Source of the DNA: Eubacteriales bacterium
Lineage (GTDB): Bacteria > Bacillota > Clostridia > Lachnospirales > Lachnospiraceae
Length of the DNA: 64,000 nt
Direction of reading: 5' to 3'
Assembly: GCA_030524545.1 (NCBI GenBank)
Contig: JAUNGM010000022.1
Coordinates: forward strand, 1 to 64,000
The notes under the pieces are model-generated. The model did not search any database, was not told the origin of the DNA, and saw nothing but the letters and a program-made list of their open reading frames with translations. The position numbers and the translations under genes are program-made. This document shows positions 24,135 to 33,110 of the stretch, piece after piece (the stretch's first letter is position 1; the number at the start of each line of letters is the position of its first letter).

Positions 24135-25511
24135 ATGAACCAGGATCTTACCGTAGGCAGGCCGGAAAATGTCTTATGGAAATTCTGCCTGCCGCTTTTC
24201 GGCAGTATCATCTTCCAGCAGCTTTACAATATCGCAGACAGTCTTGTAGCAGGTAAGTTTATCGGCGAGAATGCCCTTGCAGCCGTAGGCAACAGCTATG
24301 AGATCACTCTTATCTTTATCGCTTTTGCATTCGGCTGTAATATCGGCTGTTCCGTCATCGTTTCCCAGCTTTTCGGAGCCAAAGATTACAGAGGCATGAA
24401 AACTGCCGTTTATACTGCCATGATCTCCAGCGCAGTACTCTGCATCCTGCTGATGATCTTCGGTATCTTCGGCTGTGATGCACTGCTGCGCCTCATCAAT
24501 ACTCCGGAGGAAATCCTTGGGGATTCCAAACTGTATCTGGATATTTATGTATGGGGACTGCCTTTTATGTTCTTCTATAATATTGCCACAGGAATCTTCT
24601 CCGCACTGGGAGATTCCCGTACCCCATTTCTCTTCCTTGCAGTTTCTTCCACCTCCAATATTGCAGTGGATATCCTCTTTGTAACTGCCTTTCAGATGGG
24701 CGTATCCGGTGTGGCATGGGCAACCTTTTTATGCCAGGGAATCAGTTGTATCCTTGCGGTTGCAGTGGTGCTCCGCCGCCTGAAATCCGTGAAAACCAGC
24801 GGACATATTCCTCTTTTTTCCTGGACACTGTTCCGAAAGATCGTTGTGATCGCAGTTCCCAGTATCCTGCAGCAGAGCTTTATCTCCATAGGCAATATCA
24901 TCCTTCAGAGTGTGATCAACACTTTTGGGGCAAGTGTCATTGCAGGCTACTCCGCAGCAGTCAAACTGAACAATCTGGTCATCACTTCCTTCACCACTCT
25001 GGGTAATGGAATTTCCAACTATACCGCCCAGAATATTGGTGCAGGAAAGCTGCCCCGCATCAAAGAAGGCTTCCGTGCAGGCATTAAGCTGGTATGGGTT
25101 CTGAGCCTGCCGCTGTTCCTGGCCTACTTCTTTGCAGGACGCTGGCTTTTATACCTGTTTATGGACGCCCCCACCGGAACTGCCATCTCCACAGGCATCC
25201 GGTTCCTGCGCATCCTGTCTCCCTTCTATTTCGTTGTTTCCGCAAAGCTGGTAGCGGACGGAATCCTGCGGGGTGCAGGCATTATGAACAAATTTATGGT
25301 CTCCACCTTTACGGACCTGATCCTTCGTGTCGCCCTGGCAGAGATTCTTTCCAGGACAATCCTCGGATCAACCGGAATCTGGTGCGCATGGCCCATCGGC
25401 TGGTCCATCGGCACTGCATTATCTATTTATTTCTATCGAAAAGGCCCATGGAAAAACACAGTTTCCAAAGAAACAAAGGCGCCGGAAATCAGTCCTCTTC
25501 ACCAGAACTAA
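24135..25511 (+). CDS. MATE-family efflux transporter
   Basis: Multidrug/toxin extrusion type antiporter of the inner membrane, about 458 residues and 12 predicted hydrophobic segments. Starts with LTVGRPENVLWKFCLPLFGSIIFQQLYNIADSLVAGKFIGENALAAVGNSYEI, typical of the clostridial branch in which QQLYN..D is conserved; the second half repeats the pattern (AVPSILQQSFISIGNIILQSVIN). Substrate cannot be predicted. Likely controlled by the divergent LysR gene. A bidirectional hairpin follows. Confidence 0.92.
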   Translation: MNQDLTVGRPENVLWKFCLPLFGSIIFQQLYNIADSLVAGKFIGENALAAVGNSYEITLIFIAFAFGCNIGCSVIVSQLFGAKDYRGMKTAVYTAMISSAVLCILLMIFGIFGCDALLRLINTPEEILGDSKLYLDIYVWGLPFMFFYNIATGIFSALGDSRTPFLFLAVSSTSNIAVDILFVTAFQMGVSGVAWATFLCQGISCILAVAVVLRRLKSVKTSGHIPLFSWTLFRKIVVIAVPSILQQSFISIGNIILQSVINTFGASVIAGYSAAVKLNNLVITSFTTLGNGISNYTAQNIGAGKLPRIKEGFRAGIKLVWVLSLPLFLAYFFAGRWLLYLFMDAPTGTAISTGIRFLRILSPFYFVVSAKLVADGILRGAGIMNKFMVSTFTDLILRVALAEILSRTILGSTGIWCAWPIGWSIGTALSIYFYRKGPWKNTVSKETKAPEISPLHQN

Positions 25512-25520
25512 AGGAACCTC

Positions 25521-25558
25521 TTTTGCCCTGCCGGATATCTGCCTGCAGGGCGAAAAAT
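25521..25558. terminator. bidirectional terminator between convergent genes
   Basis: TTTTGCCCTGC ... GCAGGGCGAAAAA stem between the MATE stop (25511) and the convergent small gene stop (25568). T tracts are available in both directions. Confidence 0.75.
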
Positions 25559-25567
25559 TTCCGGTGC

Positions 25568-25858
25568 CTATTCTCCCAGACACCGGAAACGTTCTATCCA
25601 TTCTTCGATTTTTTCACACTCATCCTGATGCATTGCCAGCCGAAAATGTGCATTTCCCTGAACACCCTTTATCACAAAGCTATCCTGCTCCACTTTAAAA
25701 AAGGGCTGTTTCAGCATACTCAGAAACAAAAATCCTCCCAGGGGACGGAACAGTACGATATCCTCTCTTGTCAGAGGTTCCTCCAGCAGGATATCATAGG
25801 CAAACCAGCCGGACTCCGCACACCGCTCCCTGGATTCTTCATATCCCGTAATCTTCAT
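25568..25858 (-). CDS. unknown small protein paired with a cysteine desulfurase-like gene
   Basis: 96 residues, no signal peptide or membrane segment, acidic C-terminus (HQDECEKIEEWIERF). I do not recognise the family. The start at 25858 follows GGAGG by 5 nt. It is downstream of, and 90 nt from, the cysteine desulfurase-like gene on the same strand, so a shared function in sulfur or selenium handling is possible but unproven. Only two cysteines (ERCAES and RCLGE); the sequence VIKGVQGNAHFRLAMHQ might be a beta-strand core. Confidence 0.7.
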   Translation of the reverse strand: MKITGYEESRERCAESGWFAYDILLEEPLTREDIVLFRPLGGFLFLSMLKQPFFKVEQDSFVIKGVQGNAHFRLAMHQDECEKIEEWIERFRCLGE

Positions 25859-25948
25859 TTTATCCTCCAATCCGCCGCATCAAAACACTTCTTCCGCGTT
25901 CTCCCAAATCTCCGCAGAGTCTTTACAGGCACCCGCATCCGACACCCT

Positions 25949-27115
25949 TCATCGGTTCACCGCACCTGCAATTTCCCGCACTGCATCAAGCAGCAGCTCT
26001 ATCTCTGCCTCTTCATTCAGATAAGATACGCTGATACGCACAGTTCCGTACTTTTCCGTGCCCATGGCCCGATGAATCAGAGGAGCGCAATGCAGACCTG
26101 TCCGCACAAGGATTCCATAGGAATTCTGAAGGATATAAGCCGTATCCGAAGGAGTCAGGCCATTAATCCGGAAGCTGAGCGCCGGGCCCTGTACGCAGGC
26201 AGAAGCCTGTTCACCGAAATCCTCGTCCGGTACTCCGCCGTAAACTCTGACCCCCGGAATTTCTTTCAGGCCCAGGAATAACTTCCTGATCAGCCTCTGC
26301 TCCTTCTTTACCACGTTCCCGATTCCCTGTTCCAGAATAAATTCCACGCCTGCACGCAGGGATTCGATTCCGGGCTGGTTCTGGGTTCCGACTTCATATT
26401 CAAAGTCATCAGCATACTCGATCTGGCTGCTGTTCCGCCCTGTCCCGCCGAATTTCAGAGGCATCAGAGGAATCCCCTTTCGAAGATAATACCCTCCGGT
26501 TCCGCGCATCCCAAACAGGCTTTTGTGCCCGGTAAAAACAACGCCGTCCAGCTCCCATTCATCCACATGAACAGGAACACAGCCTGCGCTCTGGGAAAGA
26601 TCCGCAATCACCAGGATTCCTCTTTCATGGCAGATTTGTACGATTGTCTTCAAATCCTGCACTCTTCCTGTCACGTTGGAGCAATGATTGATAAAAAGCA
26701 CTTTTGCGCCATCTGCCGCATATTCCCGGACAGTCTCAGGCAAAATTGTGCCGTCTGCCGTACAGGGAATGATCTCCTGCGGGAGATTCCTTGTTTTTTC
26801 CAGATTTTTCAAGGGGCGGAGCACACTGTTGTGCTCCGTCTGGGTAGTCAGGATACGCCCACCCTGATAATCCAGGCCTCCGATCAATTGATTCAAAGCT
26901 TCCGTTGCACCGGACGTAAAGATGATCCGCTCCGTATCGGCCATCCCAAGAAGCTCTCCGAGTTTTTCCCTGCAGATTCCCGTGCCGTCTCTTTTTCCTG
27001 CGGAAATTCCTCCCCGAAACTGAGCAGCAGGCGGTTCTTTCAAACACGCCTGCACTGCTTCCAGCACACCGGGCGGCTTAGGATAAGACGTTGCCGCCTG
27101 ATTCAGATAAATCAT
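25949..27115 (-). CDS. cysteine desulfurase/aminotransferase class V family protein
   Basis: PLP-dependent enzyme of the SufS/CsdA-like family. The PLP lysine lies in VVFTGHKSLFGM, the cofactor Asp-His context in VIADLSQSAG, and the candidate persulfide cysteine in VRTGLHCAPLIHRAMGT, as in group II desulfurases. 388 residues. Starts with MIYLNQAATSYPKPPGV. It is followed by an unknown 96-residue protein rather than SufU/NifU, so its acceptor is unclear. Could act in cofactor or selenium metabolism. Confidence 0.88.
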   Translation of the reverse strand: MIYLNQAATSYPKPPGVLEAVQACLKEPPAAQFRGGISAGKRDGTGICREKLGELLGMADTERIIFTSGATEALNQLIGGLDYQGGRILTTQTEHNSVLRPLKNLEKTRNLPQEIIPCTADGTILPETVREYAADGAKVLFINHCSNVTGRVQDLKTIVQICHERGILVIADLSQSAGCVPVHVDEWELDGVVFTGHKSLFGMRGTGGYYLRKGIPLMPLKFGGTGRNSSQIEYADDFEYEVGTQNQPGIESLRAGVEFILEQGIGNVVKKEQRLIRKLFLGLKEIPGVRVYGGVPDEDFGEQASACVQGPALSFRINGLTPSDTAYILQNSYGILVRTGLHCAPLIHRAMGTEKYGTVRISVSYLNEEAEIELLLDAVREIAGAVNR

Positions 27116-27145
27116 TTGATTGCCTCCTGCGCACTTTGCCAGCCA

Positions 27146-28513
27146 TCAGCCCTCAAGAACCTGAAAGCCCATTACCTTTGCAATCTTTTTCAGTTCCTTC
27201 ATCCAGTCACCGAAGATCAGCACCTGATGATGGCCGAAGCCTGCCAGATTGTGCATATAGGTTCTTGCATCATCCATCTTAATGTAATAGTACGGGCTGC
27301 AGTAAAGCTCATCATATTCGGAACGGAGCACCTCGCCCACTTTCACGCACATGGTATCTCCCGCAGGGTTGAATCTGGCAAGGGTCACGTAATCGTCGTT
27401 ATTCTCCGTAAAGTCCACCTGCAGCTTGCCGCCGAAGCCCTGGCCCGTAAATGCCCACAGCTTGTATTCCAGCGGTTTTGTGCCGTATCCGTTCATGCAG
27501 AGCGCCGGAACTGCGTGATGAATGCGCAGAAGTTCGTCTGTTTCATGATTCGGATTGCCCATGAAAGCCGGACGGTTGGCAGCATACTGCATAATGATCA
27601 TTGCCATCAGCGCATTTAAATCTTCCTCGCATCCGCTCGGGATTCCTTCATCCTTCAGAAGGGAATGGCACATACACGGCGTAAATTTTTTCTCCTGCGG
27701 AATCTCGGATGTACAAAGCTCATGACATGCAGTGGAAAATGCGTTGCAGTGATAAATATCCATCATTTTCTTTGCTGCCAGATAATATTTCACGTCATTG
27801 ATAAACCAGTCCGTATTTACCTTGGTATCTTTTGAGCCATTAATGATCTTGTCTGCGATCGGTCTTGCTTCTTCGTCCGTGATCTCATCCATGTATTTTA
27901 CAATTGACTGGAAAGGAAGCTTGATCACCTCAAAGCCATAGCGCTGTCTTAAAATCTCCGGGTCGCGGATCAGGCTCTGGATGCCGAATGTCGGCTGTGA
28001 ACCTGCAGTAAGAATCAGTGCCCTTGTGTTTGCAACCGCCTTTCTCACCCAGAGGATATGGGCAATTTCATTCAGATCCTGCAAATCCATGGCAACATAG
28101 GCTTCCAGTCCGATGGAACGGCAGTATGCACAGAAATCAATGCCTTCGTTTCCGTTCTGCATTACAACGACCGGCTTGCCGAAACGTTCCAGCTTGGGGA
28201 TTCTCCAGTTCATGCACAGGAAAAAGTCCACCTTGTCCGCATCTTCCCCAATCTTCTCAAACAGCTCTTCGCTGACGATAAATTTCTCATCATAACGACA
28301 GTCTATCGGCTCTAAAAACTGTATTTCATCGGTAGCCTTTTCAAGCTGTCTGCATGCTGCTTCAAAAGCCTTATCTGCGGCAGCATTCTCTGCCTCGGCT
28401 GTCATATCTTTTGCACGGCCTGCACGGCAGGGGCCTTCCCAGAAATGGGAGTGAGTCAGGCATCCAATGATGGGACGTACGATCAATTTTGTGTTCATTG
28501 CCGGTTCTTTCAT
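27146..28513 (-). CDS. L-fucose/L-arabinose isomerase-family protein
   Basis: 455-residue cytosolic protein that resembles the fucose/arabinose ketol isomerase superfamily (RPIIGCLTHSHFWEGPCRAG start; MQNGNEGIDF; AHILWVRKAV; a late LARFNPAGDTMCVKVGEVL and FGHHQVLIFGD). Shorter than classic FucI (about 590), so substrate is uncertain. It may feed the deoxy-sugar aldolase of the microcompartment with a ketose, or act on another sugar. RBS AAGGAG 10 nt upstream. No kinase gene is adjacent. Confidence 0.7.
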   Translation of the reverse strand: MKEPAMNTKLIVRPIIGCLTHSHFWEGPCRAGRAKDMTAEAENAAADKAFEAACRQLEKATDEIQFLEPIDCRYDEKFIVSEELFEKIGEDADKVDFFLCMNWRIPKLERFGKPVVVMQNGNEGIDFCAYCRSIGLEAYVAMDLQDLNEIAHILWVRKAVANTRALILTAGSQPTFGIQSLIRDPEILRQRYGFEVIKLPFQSIVKYMDEITDEEARPIADKIINGSKDTKVNTDWFINDVKYYLAAKKMMDIYHCNAFSTACHELCTSEIPQEKKFTPCMCHSLLKDEGIPSGCEEDLNALMAMIIMQYAANRPAFMGNPNHETDELLRIHHAVPALCMNGYGTKPLEYKLWAFTGQGFGGKLQVDFTENNDDYVTLARFNPAGDTMCVKVGEVLRSEYDELYCSPYYYIKMDDARTYMHNLAGFGHHQVLIFGDWMKELKKIAKVMGFQVLEG

Positions 28514-28683
28514 GATAAATATTCTCCTTTTCTGATAATACTATCCGCGCATTTTTCTGCATCCCAATCCGCATTTTAGGGCTTGCATCTGTTTCTTTAT
28601 GCTCACAGTATAACAGTCGCCCGGGAGAAAATCTTCCTGTATTTTCCGATAAACATATACTATTTTATTTCTTTTTATTCCTT

Positions 28684-28735
28684 TAAAAAGCAGCAGGAAA
28701 CACATCCCATCCGAAATGTATTTCCTGCTGTTTTC
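28684..28735 (-). terminator. terminator of the BtuFCD-type operon
   Basis: Long stem CAGCAGGAAATACATTTC / ATGTGTTTCCTGCTG on the minus strand, followed by CTTTTTAAAG. It separates the transporter operon from the isomerase gene. Confidence 0.85.
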
Positions 28736-28777
28736 TGCGTTTATTGATTGTTGCATTATTGCTGCATTCCTGTTTTT

Positions 28778-29881
28778 TTACGGTTTTTCCGCTATTTTTC
28801 CAAGGCTTTCGGCAAGTACAAGAAGCTCCCGGTTTCCCTGATTCATGGTACCGAAAGTTTCCTGGCAGCAGATGACCTTTTCACATTGCTTCAGAATCTC
28901 CGCTGCTTTTTTTACCTGCTCTTCACGAATGGGTTCGAAGGGCTCCTCCGCAATAATTTCTGCGGCCAGTACCTTCGCCACCTGATAATCCAGATCGTTT
29001 TTATGAAGCACGCCTGCGGCAAAGGGAATTCCTTTCCGCTGCAGCTTCCGGTATACGGGAATTCCTTTTCCATTTCCTCCGATCACGAACACCTTCGGCT
29101 CTCCGGAGGGCTTTTCCATTTCCACACAGCCGAAAGCCGCATTGTAGCTGCCGCTCTCGATCTCGTAGAGCTCATGGATATACCCGGAGGAAAAAATCTC
29201 TTCCGGTGCCCCGTATTTTTGGATGTGATCTCCTTTTACGCAAATTACGCAGTCGGATACTTTCTGCGCCAGATCCAGTTCATGAAGAGACATAAACACG
29301 GCAGTCTGACGTTCTTTGACCATTCGTTTCAGAATTGCCAGCAATTCCAGCTTATGCCTAATGTCCAGAAAGGAGGTGGGTTCATCCAGCACAATGATCT
29401 CCGGTTCCTGGCAGATGGCTCTTGCAAGAAGTACTCTCTGCCTCTGGCCGTCACTGATGGCGGTAAAATCCCGATCCTTAAATTCCAGGGCATGAACCGT
29501 CTCCATAGCTTCCCAAACCTTTTTATGGTCCTCGGAAGAAAGAATCCCAAGCGCTCCCGTGTAGGGGTAACGCCCGGTTGCAACGATATCCTCACAGGTC
29601 ATCATTTCCGGACGAATCCGCTCCGTCATCACTACCGCAAGCTTGCGGGCTACCTCTTTTCCGGACATTTTATGCATCATTTCCCCGTCCAGATAGACCG
29701 TTCCGGCAACTAATCGAAGCTGTCGGATAATACTCTTCAGTATGGTAGATTTTCCTGCTCCGTTGGGGCCGATGAGGGTAAGGATCTCCCCCTTTTTCAG
29801 CCGGATCTCAATATCTTTGATCAACGGCTTACCATCGTAGCCCACAGTCATCTGTTCCGTATAAATCGAATAATCTTTCAT
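28778..29881 (-). CDS. FecE/BtuD-type ABC transporter ATPase with extra C-terminal domain
   Basis: ATPase of a siderophore/cobalamin-type importer. Walker A GPNGAGKST, signature ISDGQRQRVLLARA, Walker B PEIIVLDEPTSFLD, and the switch His in SLHELDLA. The ATPase core ends near residue 255; residues about 265-367 add an unusual extension beginning KVFVIGGNGKGIPVYRKLQRKGIPFAAGV, resembling a small Rossmann-like domain. Directly adjoins the permease gene. Under the cobalamin riboswitch at 34.6 kb, so corrinoid or cobalt chelate is the likely substrate. Confidence 0.9.
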   Translation of the reverse strand: MKDYSIYTEQMTVGYDGKPLIKDIEIRLKKGEILTLIGPNGAGKSTILKSIIRQLRLVAGTVYLDGEMMHKMSGKEVARKLAVVMTERIRPEMMTCEDIVATGRYPYTGALGILSSEDHKKVWEAMETVHALEFKDRDFTAISDGQRQRVLLARAICQEPEIIVLDEPTSFLDIRHKLELLAILKRMVKERQTAVFMSLHELDLAQKVSDCVICVKGDHIQKYGAPEEIFSSGYIHELYEIESGSYNAAFGCVEMEKPSGEPKVFVIGGNGKGIPVYRKLQRKGIPFAAGVLHKNDLDYQVAKVLAAEIIAEEPFEPIREEQVKKAAEILKQCEKVICCQETFGTMNQGNRELLVLAESLGKIAEKP

Positions 29882-30907
29882 CTAAACCTGCCTCTGCTTC
29901 CGAATCATGATATATATTACTACAGGTGCACCGAAAACCGCCGTTACGGAACTGATGCTAAGCTCCGTAGGAGCAAATACCGTCCTTGCGATCAGGTCGC
30001 AGAACAGGCAGAAGACCGCCCCGCCCAGAAAGCATGCCGGAATCACCAGGATCGGTTTGGATGTTTTCAGAAGGTTCTTTACCAGATGCGGAACTGCGAT
30101 TCCCACAAAGGAGATCGGCCCTGCAAACGCCGTCACACAGGCGGACAAAACGCTGGACAACAGGATCAGGGCAACACGGAACAGTTTGATATTGACACCC
30201 ATATTCTGTGCATAAGCCTCTCCAAGCTGGTATGCACTTATGGGCTTGGACATCAGGAAGGTCAGGCCAAGAGCGATCACCACCACGCCTGCCATCACTT
30301 TTACATTATCCCAGGACATCCCGGAAAAGCTTCCCAGCGACCAGTTGTGCAGATTTACGATATTGGAATCATCCGCAAAAGTCACAACAAAATCCGTAAT
30401 CGCAGAGCAGATATAACCGATCATCACGCCGCTGATGACCAGCATGGACATTTTGTTTACCTTTTTGGAAACCAGGAGCACAAAGCCCATGGAGATCATG
30501 GAACCCACAAAAGCGGCAATGATCATAGCCGCGGAGCTTACCACCACAGATCTGCTGAGGAAAAAGATCATCACCAGGGAAACCACCAGCTTGGCCCCTG
30601 ATGAAATTCCCAGCACAAAGGGACCTGCAATGGGATTTCCAAAAAATGTCTGAAGAAGAAATCCCGAAACCGAAAGCGCCCCTCCCAGAATGATTACCGA
30701 AAGGATACGGGGCAGCCGGATTTCCCAGATGATATTATAGAAAGTCTCATCCCCCTGATGCCGGAAAATGATCCGGAAAATTTCCTGCACGGACATGTGA
30801 ATGCTTCCCGCATTGATATTCCATATGATCAGAAATACCAGAAGTGCAAGCAGTATGAGAAACGAAAACCAATATCTTGCATGGTTTCTTCTGCCTTTAT
30901 CTTCCAT
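29882..30907 (-). CDS. FecCD/BtuC-type ABC transporter permease
   Basis: Inner-membrane permease of a cobalamin/siderophore-type importer, about 341 residues and roughly ten membrane segments. LPRILSVIILGGALSVSGFLLQTFFGNPIAGPFVLGISSGA is the strongly conserved FecCD block and GPISFVGIAVPHLVKNL another. The start at 30907 (MEDKGRR) has AGAGG 9 nt upstream and is preferred to the ATG 9 nt earlier. It is the middle gene of binding protein, permease, ATPase. Confidence 0.93.
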   Translation of the reverse strand: MEDKGRRNHARYWFSFLILLALLVFLIIWNINAGSIHMSVQEIFRIIFRHQGDETFYNIIWEIRLPRILSVIILGGALSVSGFLLQTFFGNPIAGPFVLGISSGAKLVVSLVMIFFLSRSVVVSSAAMIIAAFVGSMISMGFVLLVSKKVNKMSMLVISGVMIGYICSAITDFVVTFADDSNIVNLHNWSLGSFSGMSWDNVKVMAGVVVIALGLTFLMSKPISAYQLGEAYAQNMGVNIKLFRVALILLSSVLSACVTAFAGPISFVGIAVPHLVKNLLKTSKPILVIPACFLGGAVFCLFCDLIARTVFAPTELSISSVTAVFGAPVVIYIMIRKQRQV

Positions 30908-30950
30908 CACCGTCATCCTCTCTTTCTGCGGTTTTCCCGTATTTGCATAC

Positions 30951-32141
30951 TCAGCTCAGTCTGTGCATATAAGTGAGTTCTGTCAGATTTTCATCCTCTG
31001 TAGTCAGCATTGTATGGATGTCTTCGATCATTTTGCCAAGGCCAGTCGTTTCCTGGAACAGGTTTTTGCCCGTGCACCAGACATTGCCCTCCTTTACAGC
31101 CTTAAACTCCTTCAGAAGCGCGCTCTTCCCGAACAGCTCCTCCATCGTGTGAAGTTCTCCGTCTATAGCGCTGTTGTAAATGATATAATCCGCATCCTTT
31201 GCCTTTGCATAAAACTCTTCCATGGTCATATTGACCGTGGACAGGGCATTGTCATCCTCTCCTAAGTCGTCAAAGATGTATTTGCCTCCGGCAAGCTCGA
31301 TCATCCTGGAAACATAATCGCCGGATTTGCGCACATTGGCGCTTCCTGTAGAATTGATATAAAAAAACGCCACGGATTTTCCGGTGTTTTTTGCCTGGAA
31401 CACCTCCTCCAGGTTTTCTGTTTCTTCTGCAAACAGAGCTTCCGCCTCTTCTTCTTTTCCAAGGAGTGCACCGTAGAGCTTCAGCCACTCTGTCCTTCCG
31501 AGAGGATGGCTCTCGTAGCTGGAGCGCTCCACAAGGACAGGAATGCCGAACTGCTCCAGCTTTTCCTTCACTTCCGGCGTATGATAGATCATGGTGGACT
31601 CAACGGCAAGGTCGCAGCCCTCAGACACGATCAGCTCATAATCCGGTGCGCTGTATTTTCCTGCAAAGAGAATATTTCCGTCTTCCATGGCTTTTTTGGC
31701 TTCTGCAATATACCAGCCGTCCGCGTTTGTTCCGGAAAGGCTGATTTCATCCAGGGCATCCAGGGAGCAGAAAAGATCCATGGCGGAGGTTGCCACAAGA
31801 TAAATATGGTCTACCGGCTTTTGGATGACGGTGATATCCTCATCCAGCGTTTCCGGTGCCTCCTTTCCCTCGGGAACCAGCAGGAAACGGCCGCTGTCCG
31901 TAATGGACACCAGCACATAATCATCTTGATAATAATCTACGGCAAACTGATCCGCATACTCCAGCTCCATGCTGTGGTCATAAATCAGCCCGTCGATCTG
32001 CACAGGCTCCGCGCTTAATGCATTTTCTGACCCGCCTGCCTGTTCTTCCGTCTCTGCTGCCTGTACAAAAAACGCACAGGACAGCGGAGAAACCAGCATC
32101 ATTGCCGCAGCGAGTACGGCACAATATTTCTTCTTCATCAT
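30951..32141 (-). CDS. BtuF/FepB-type ABC substrate-binding protein, secreted
   Basis: Cluster-A-III-type binding protein with an N-terminal signal peptide (MMKKKYCAVLAAAMMLVSPLSCAFFVQA). The mature part has TroA-fold features (YADQFAVDYYQDDYVLVSI; ILFAGKYSAPDYELIVSEGCDLAVESTMIYHTPEV; GKSVAFFYINSTGSANVR; YIIYNSAIDG). Cys22 is not in a canonical lipobox (PLSC has Pro at -3), so lipid anchoring is uncertain. Its ATG overlaps the preceding stop. Under the cobalamin riboswitch, so it probably binds a corrinoid. Confidence 0.85.
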   Translation of the reverse strand: MMKKKYCAVLAAAMMLVSPLSCAFFVQAAETEEQAGGSENALSAEPVQIDGLIYDHSMELEYADQFAVDYYQDDYVLVSITDSGRFLLVPEGKEAPETLDEDITVIQKPVDHIYLVATSAMDLFCSLDALDEISLSGTNADGWYIAEAKKAMEDGNILFAGKYSAPDYELIVSEGCDLAVESTMIYHTPEVKEKLEQFGIPVLVERSSYESHPLGRTEWLKLYGALLGKEEEAEALFAEETENLEEVFQAKNTGKSVAFFYINSTGSANVRKSGDYVSRMIELAGGKYIFDDLGEDDNALSTVNMTMEEFYAKAKDADYIIYNSAIDGELHTMEELFGKSALLKEFKAVKEGNVWCTGKNLFQETTGLGKMIEDIHTMLTTEDENLTELTYMHRLS

Positions 32142-33019
32142 TCAGCCTTTTTCAGTGTTGAGGAATCGAAGGTTAATGTGTAATCAATCTCATGAGGGGT
32201 GCTCATGGCGACCGTATCGGCTGTCACCGGCATTGGATAGTCAAAACCCGGCACAGGAATTTCAAAGGCTGAGTTTCCTTCTGTATTCACCGGTTCATAT
32301 TTTTCTCCGTCCACCAGCATATAGTCATAGTTTGAACTGCTCCAGATAATCTCTGCAGTTGCTTTCTGATCCTGAATATTCACCACAGCCGGAGTCTCCA
32401 CGGTTGCTTTTCCGGAGCCGCCCTCCAAAGCAACCTCCACTGTATAGCTGCCGTCTTCCAGATTTAAATCTTCAACTGCCGTGCCCTCACTTGCTGCATT
32501 CTCTGCCTGCGGATCCGTCACAACCACCTTATGATCATACCATTTTCCTTTTTTTCCAATGAGTGCAACATCAAATTCTTCATCAAGGGTCGGAACAGGA
32601 ATATCAAATCCATAAACCTCTTCTGTCCATCCGTCACTATAGGTTACCTTGTCAGTTGTCGGCTCAAGAAGCTCTGCGCCTTCCTTCTGCGCATCCTCTG
32701 CAGTTCCTGCAAAAAGACTGGTAATACTCTTGGATACAAGGCTGACATGAATGGTCATCTCACCATCTTTTACAGTCAGGATTCCACGGCCTTCATTTGC
32801 TTCATTCACATGAAACATGCTGCTGTCCGTATCAAACTCTGCACTGTAAACGCCATCCTCCAACACACTGCTCTTGGAAGCAATGCCTTCGTCTTCTTTA
32901 TCCGGTGCCTCTGCAGCCGTCTCTTTTGTTTCTGCTGCCAGAACAGAATTGTATCCGGCCAGCATCGTCGAAGTGCTTATTGCAAATAAAGCCAGTACCA
33001 GGGAACGCTTCATTCTCAT
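32138..33019 (-). CDS. secreted two-domain protein, possibly NEAT/Shp-like
   Basis: About 293 residues. Signal peptide MRMKRSLVLALFAISTSTMLAGYNSVLAA, an acidic linker, then two homologous domains of about 115 residues, each beginning LEDGxY and containing an FxIPVP element (LEDGVYSAEF ... FDIPVPTLDEEF; LEDGSYTVEV ... FEIPVPGFDYPM). The second domain has WSSSNYDYMLVDGEKYEP and AMSTPHEIDYTL. This beta-rich pattern reminds me of haem-binding Shp/NEAT-type domains, but I cannot confirm the family. No LPxTG or lipobox. Located between a secreted CbiK and a BtuF-type binding protein under a cobalamin riboswitch, so it could capture corrinoids. Confidence 0.7.
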   Translation of the reverse strand: MRMKRSLVLALFAISTSTMLAGYNSVLAAETKETAAEAPDKEDEGIASKSSVLEDGVYSAEFDTDSSMFHVNEANEGRGILTVKDGEMTIHVSLVSKSITSLFAGTAEDAQKEGAELLEPTTDKVTYSDGWTEEVYGFDIPVPTLDEEFDVALIGKKGKWYDHKVVVTDPQAENAASEGTAVEDLNLEDGSYTVEVALEGGSGKATVETPAVVNIQDQKATAEIIWSSSNYDYMLVDGEKYEPVNTEGNSAFEIPVPGFDYPMPVTADTVAMSTPHEIDYTLTFDSSTLKKAE

Positions 33020-33110
33020 TTTTTTCTCCTCCATGAAAACTGCCCGGAAATCGCCTAAAGCATTCCGGGCAGTCATATCTCTTAATAATCTTGCTGCAAA
33101 TTTATGATTC

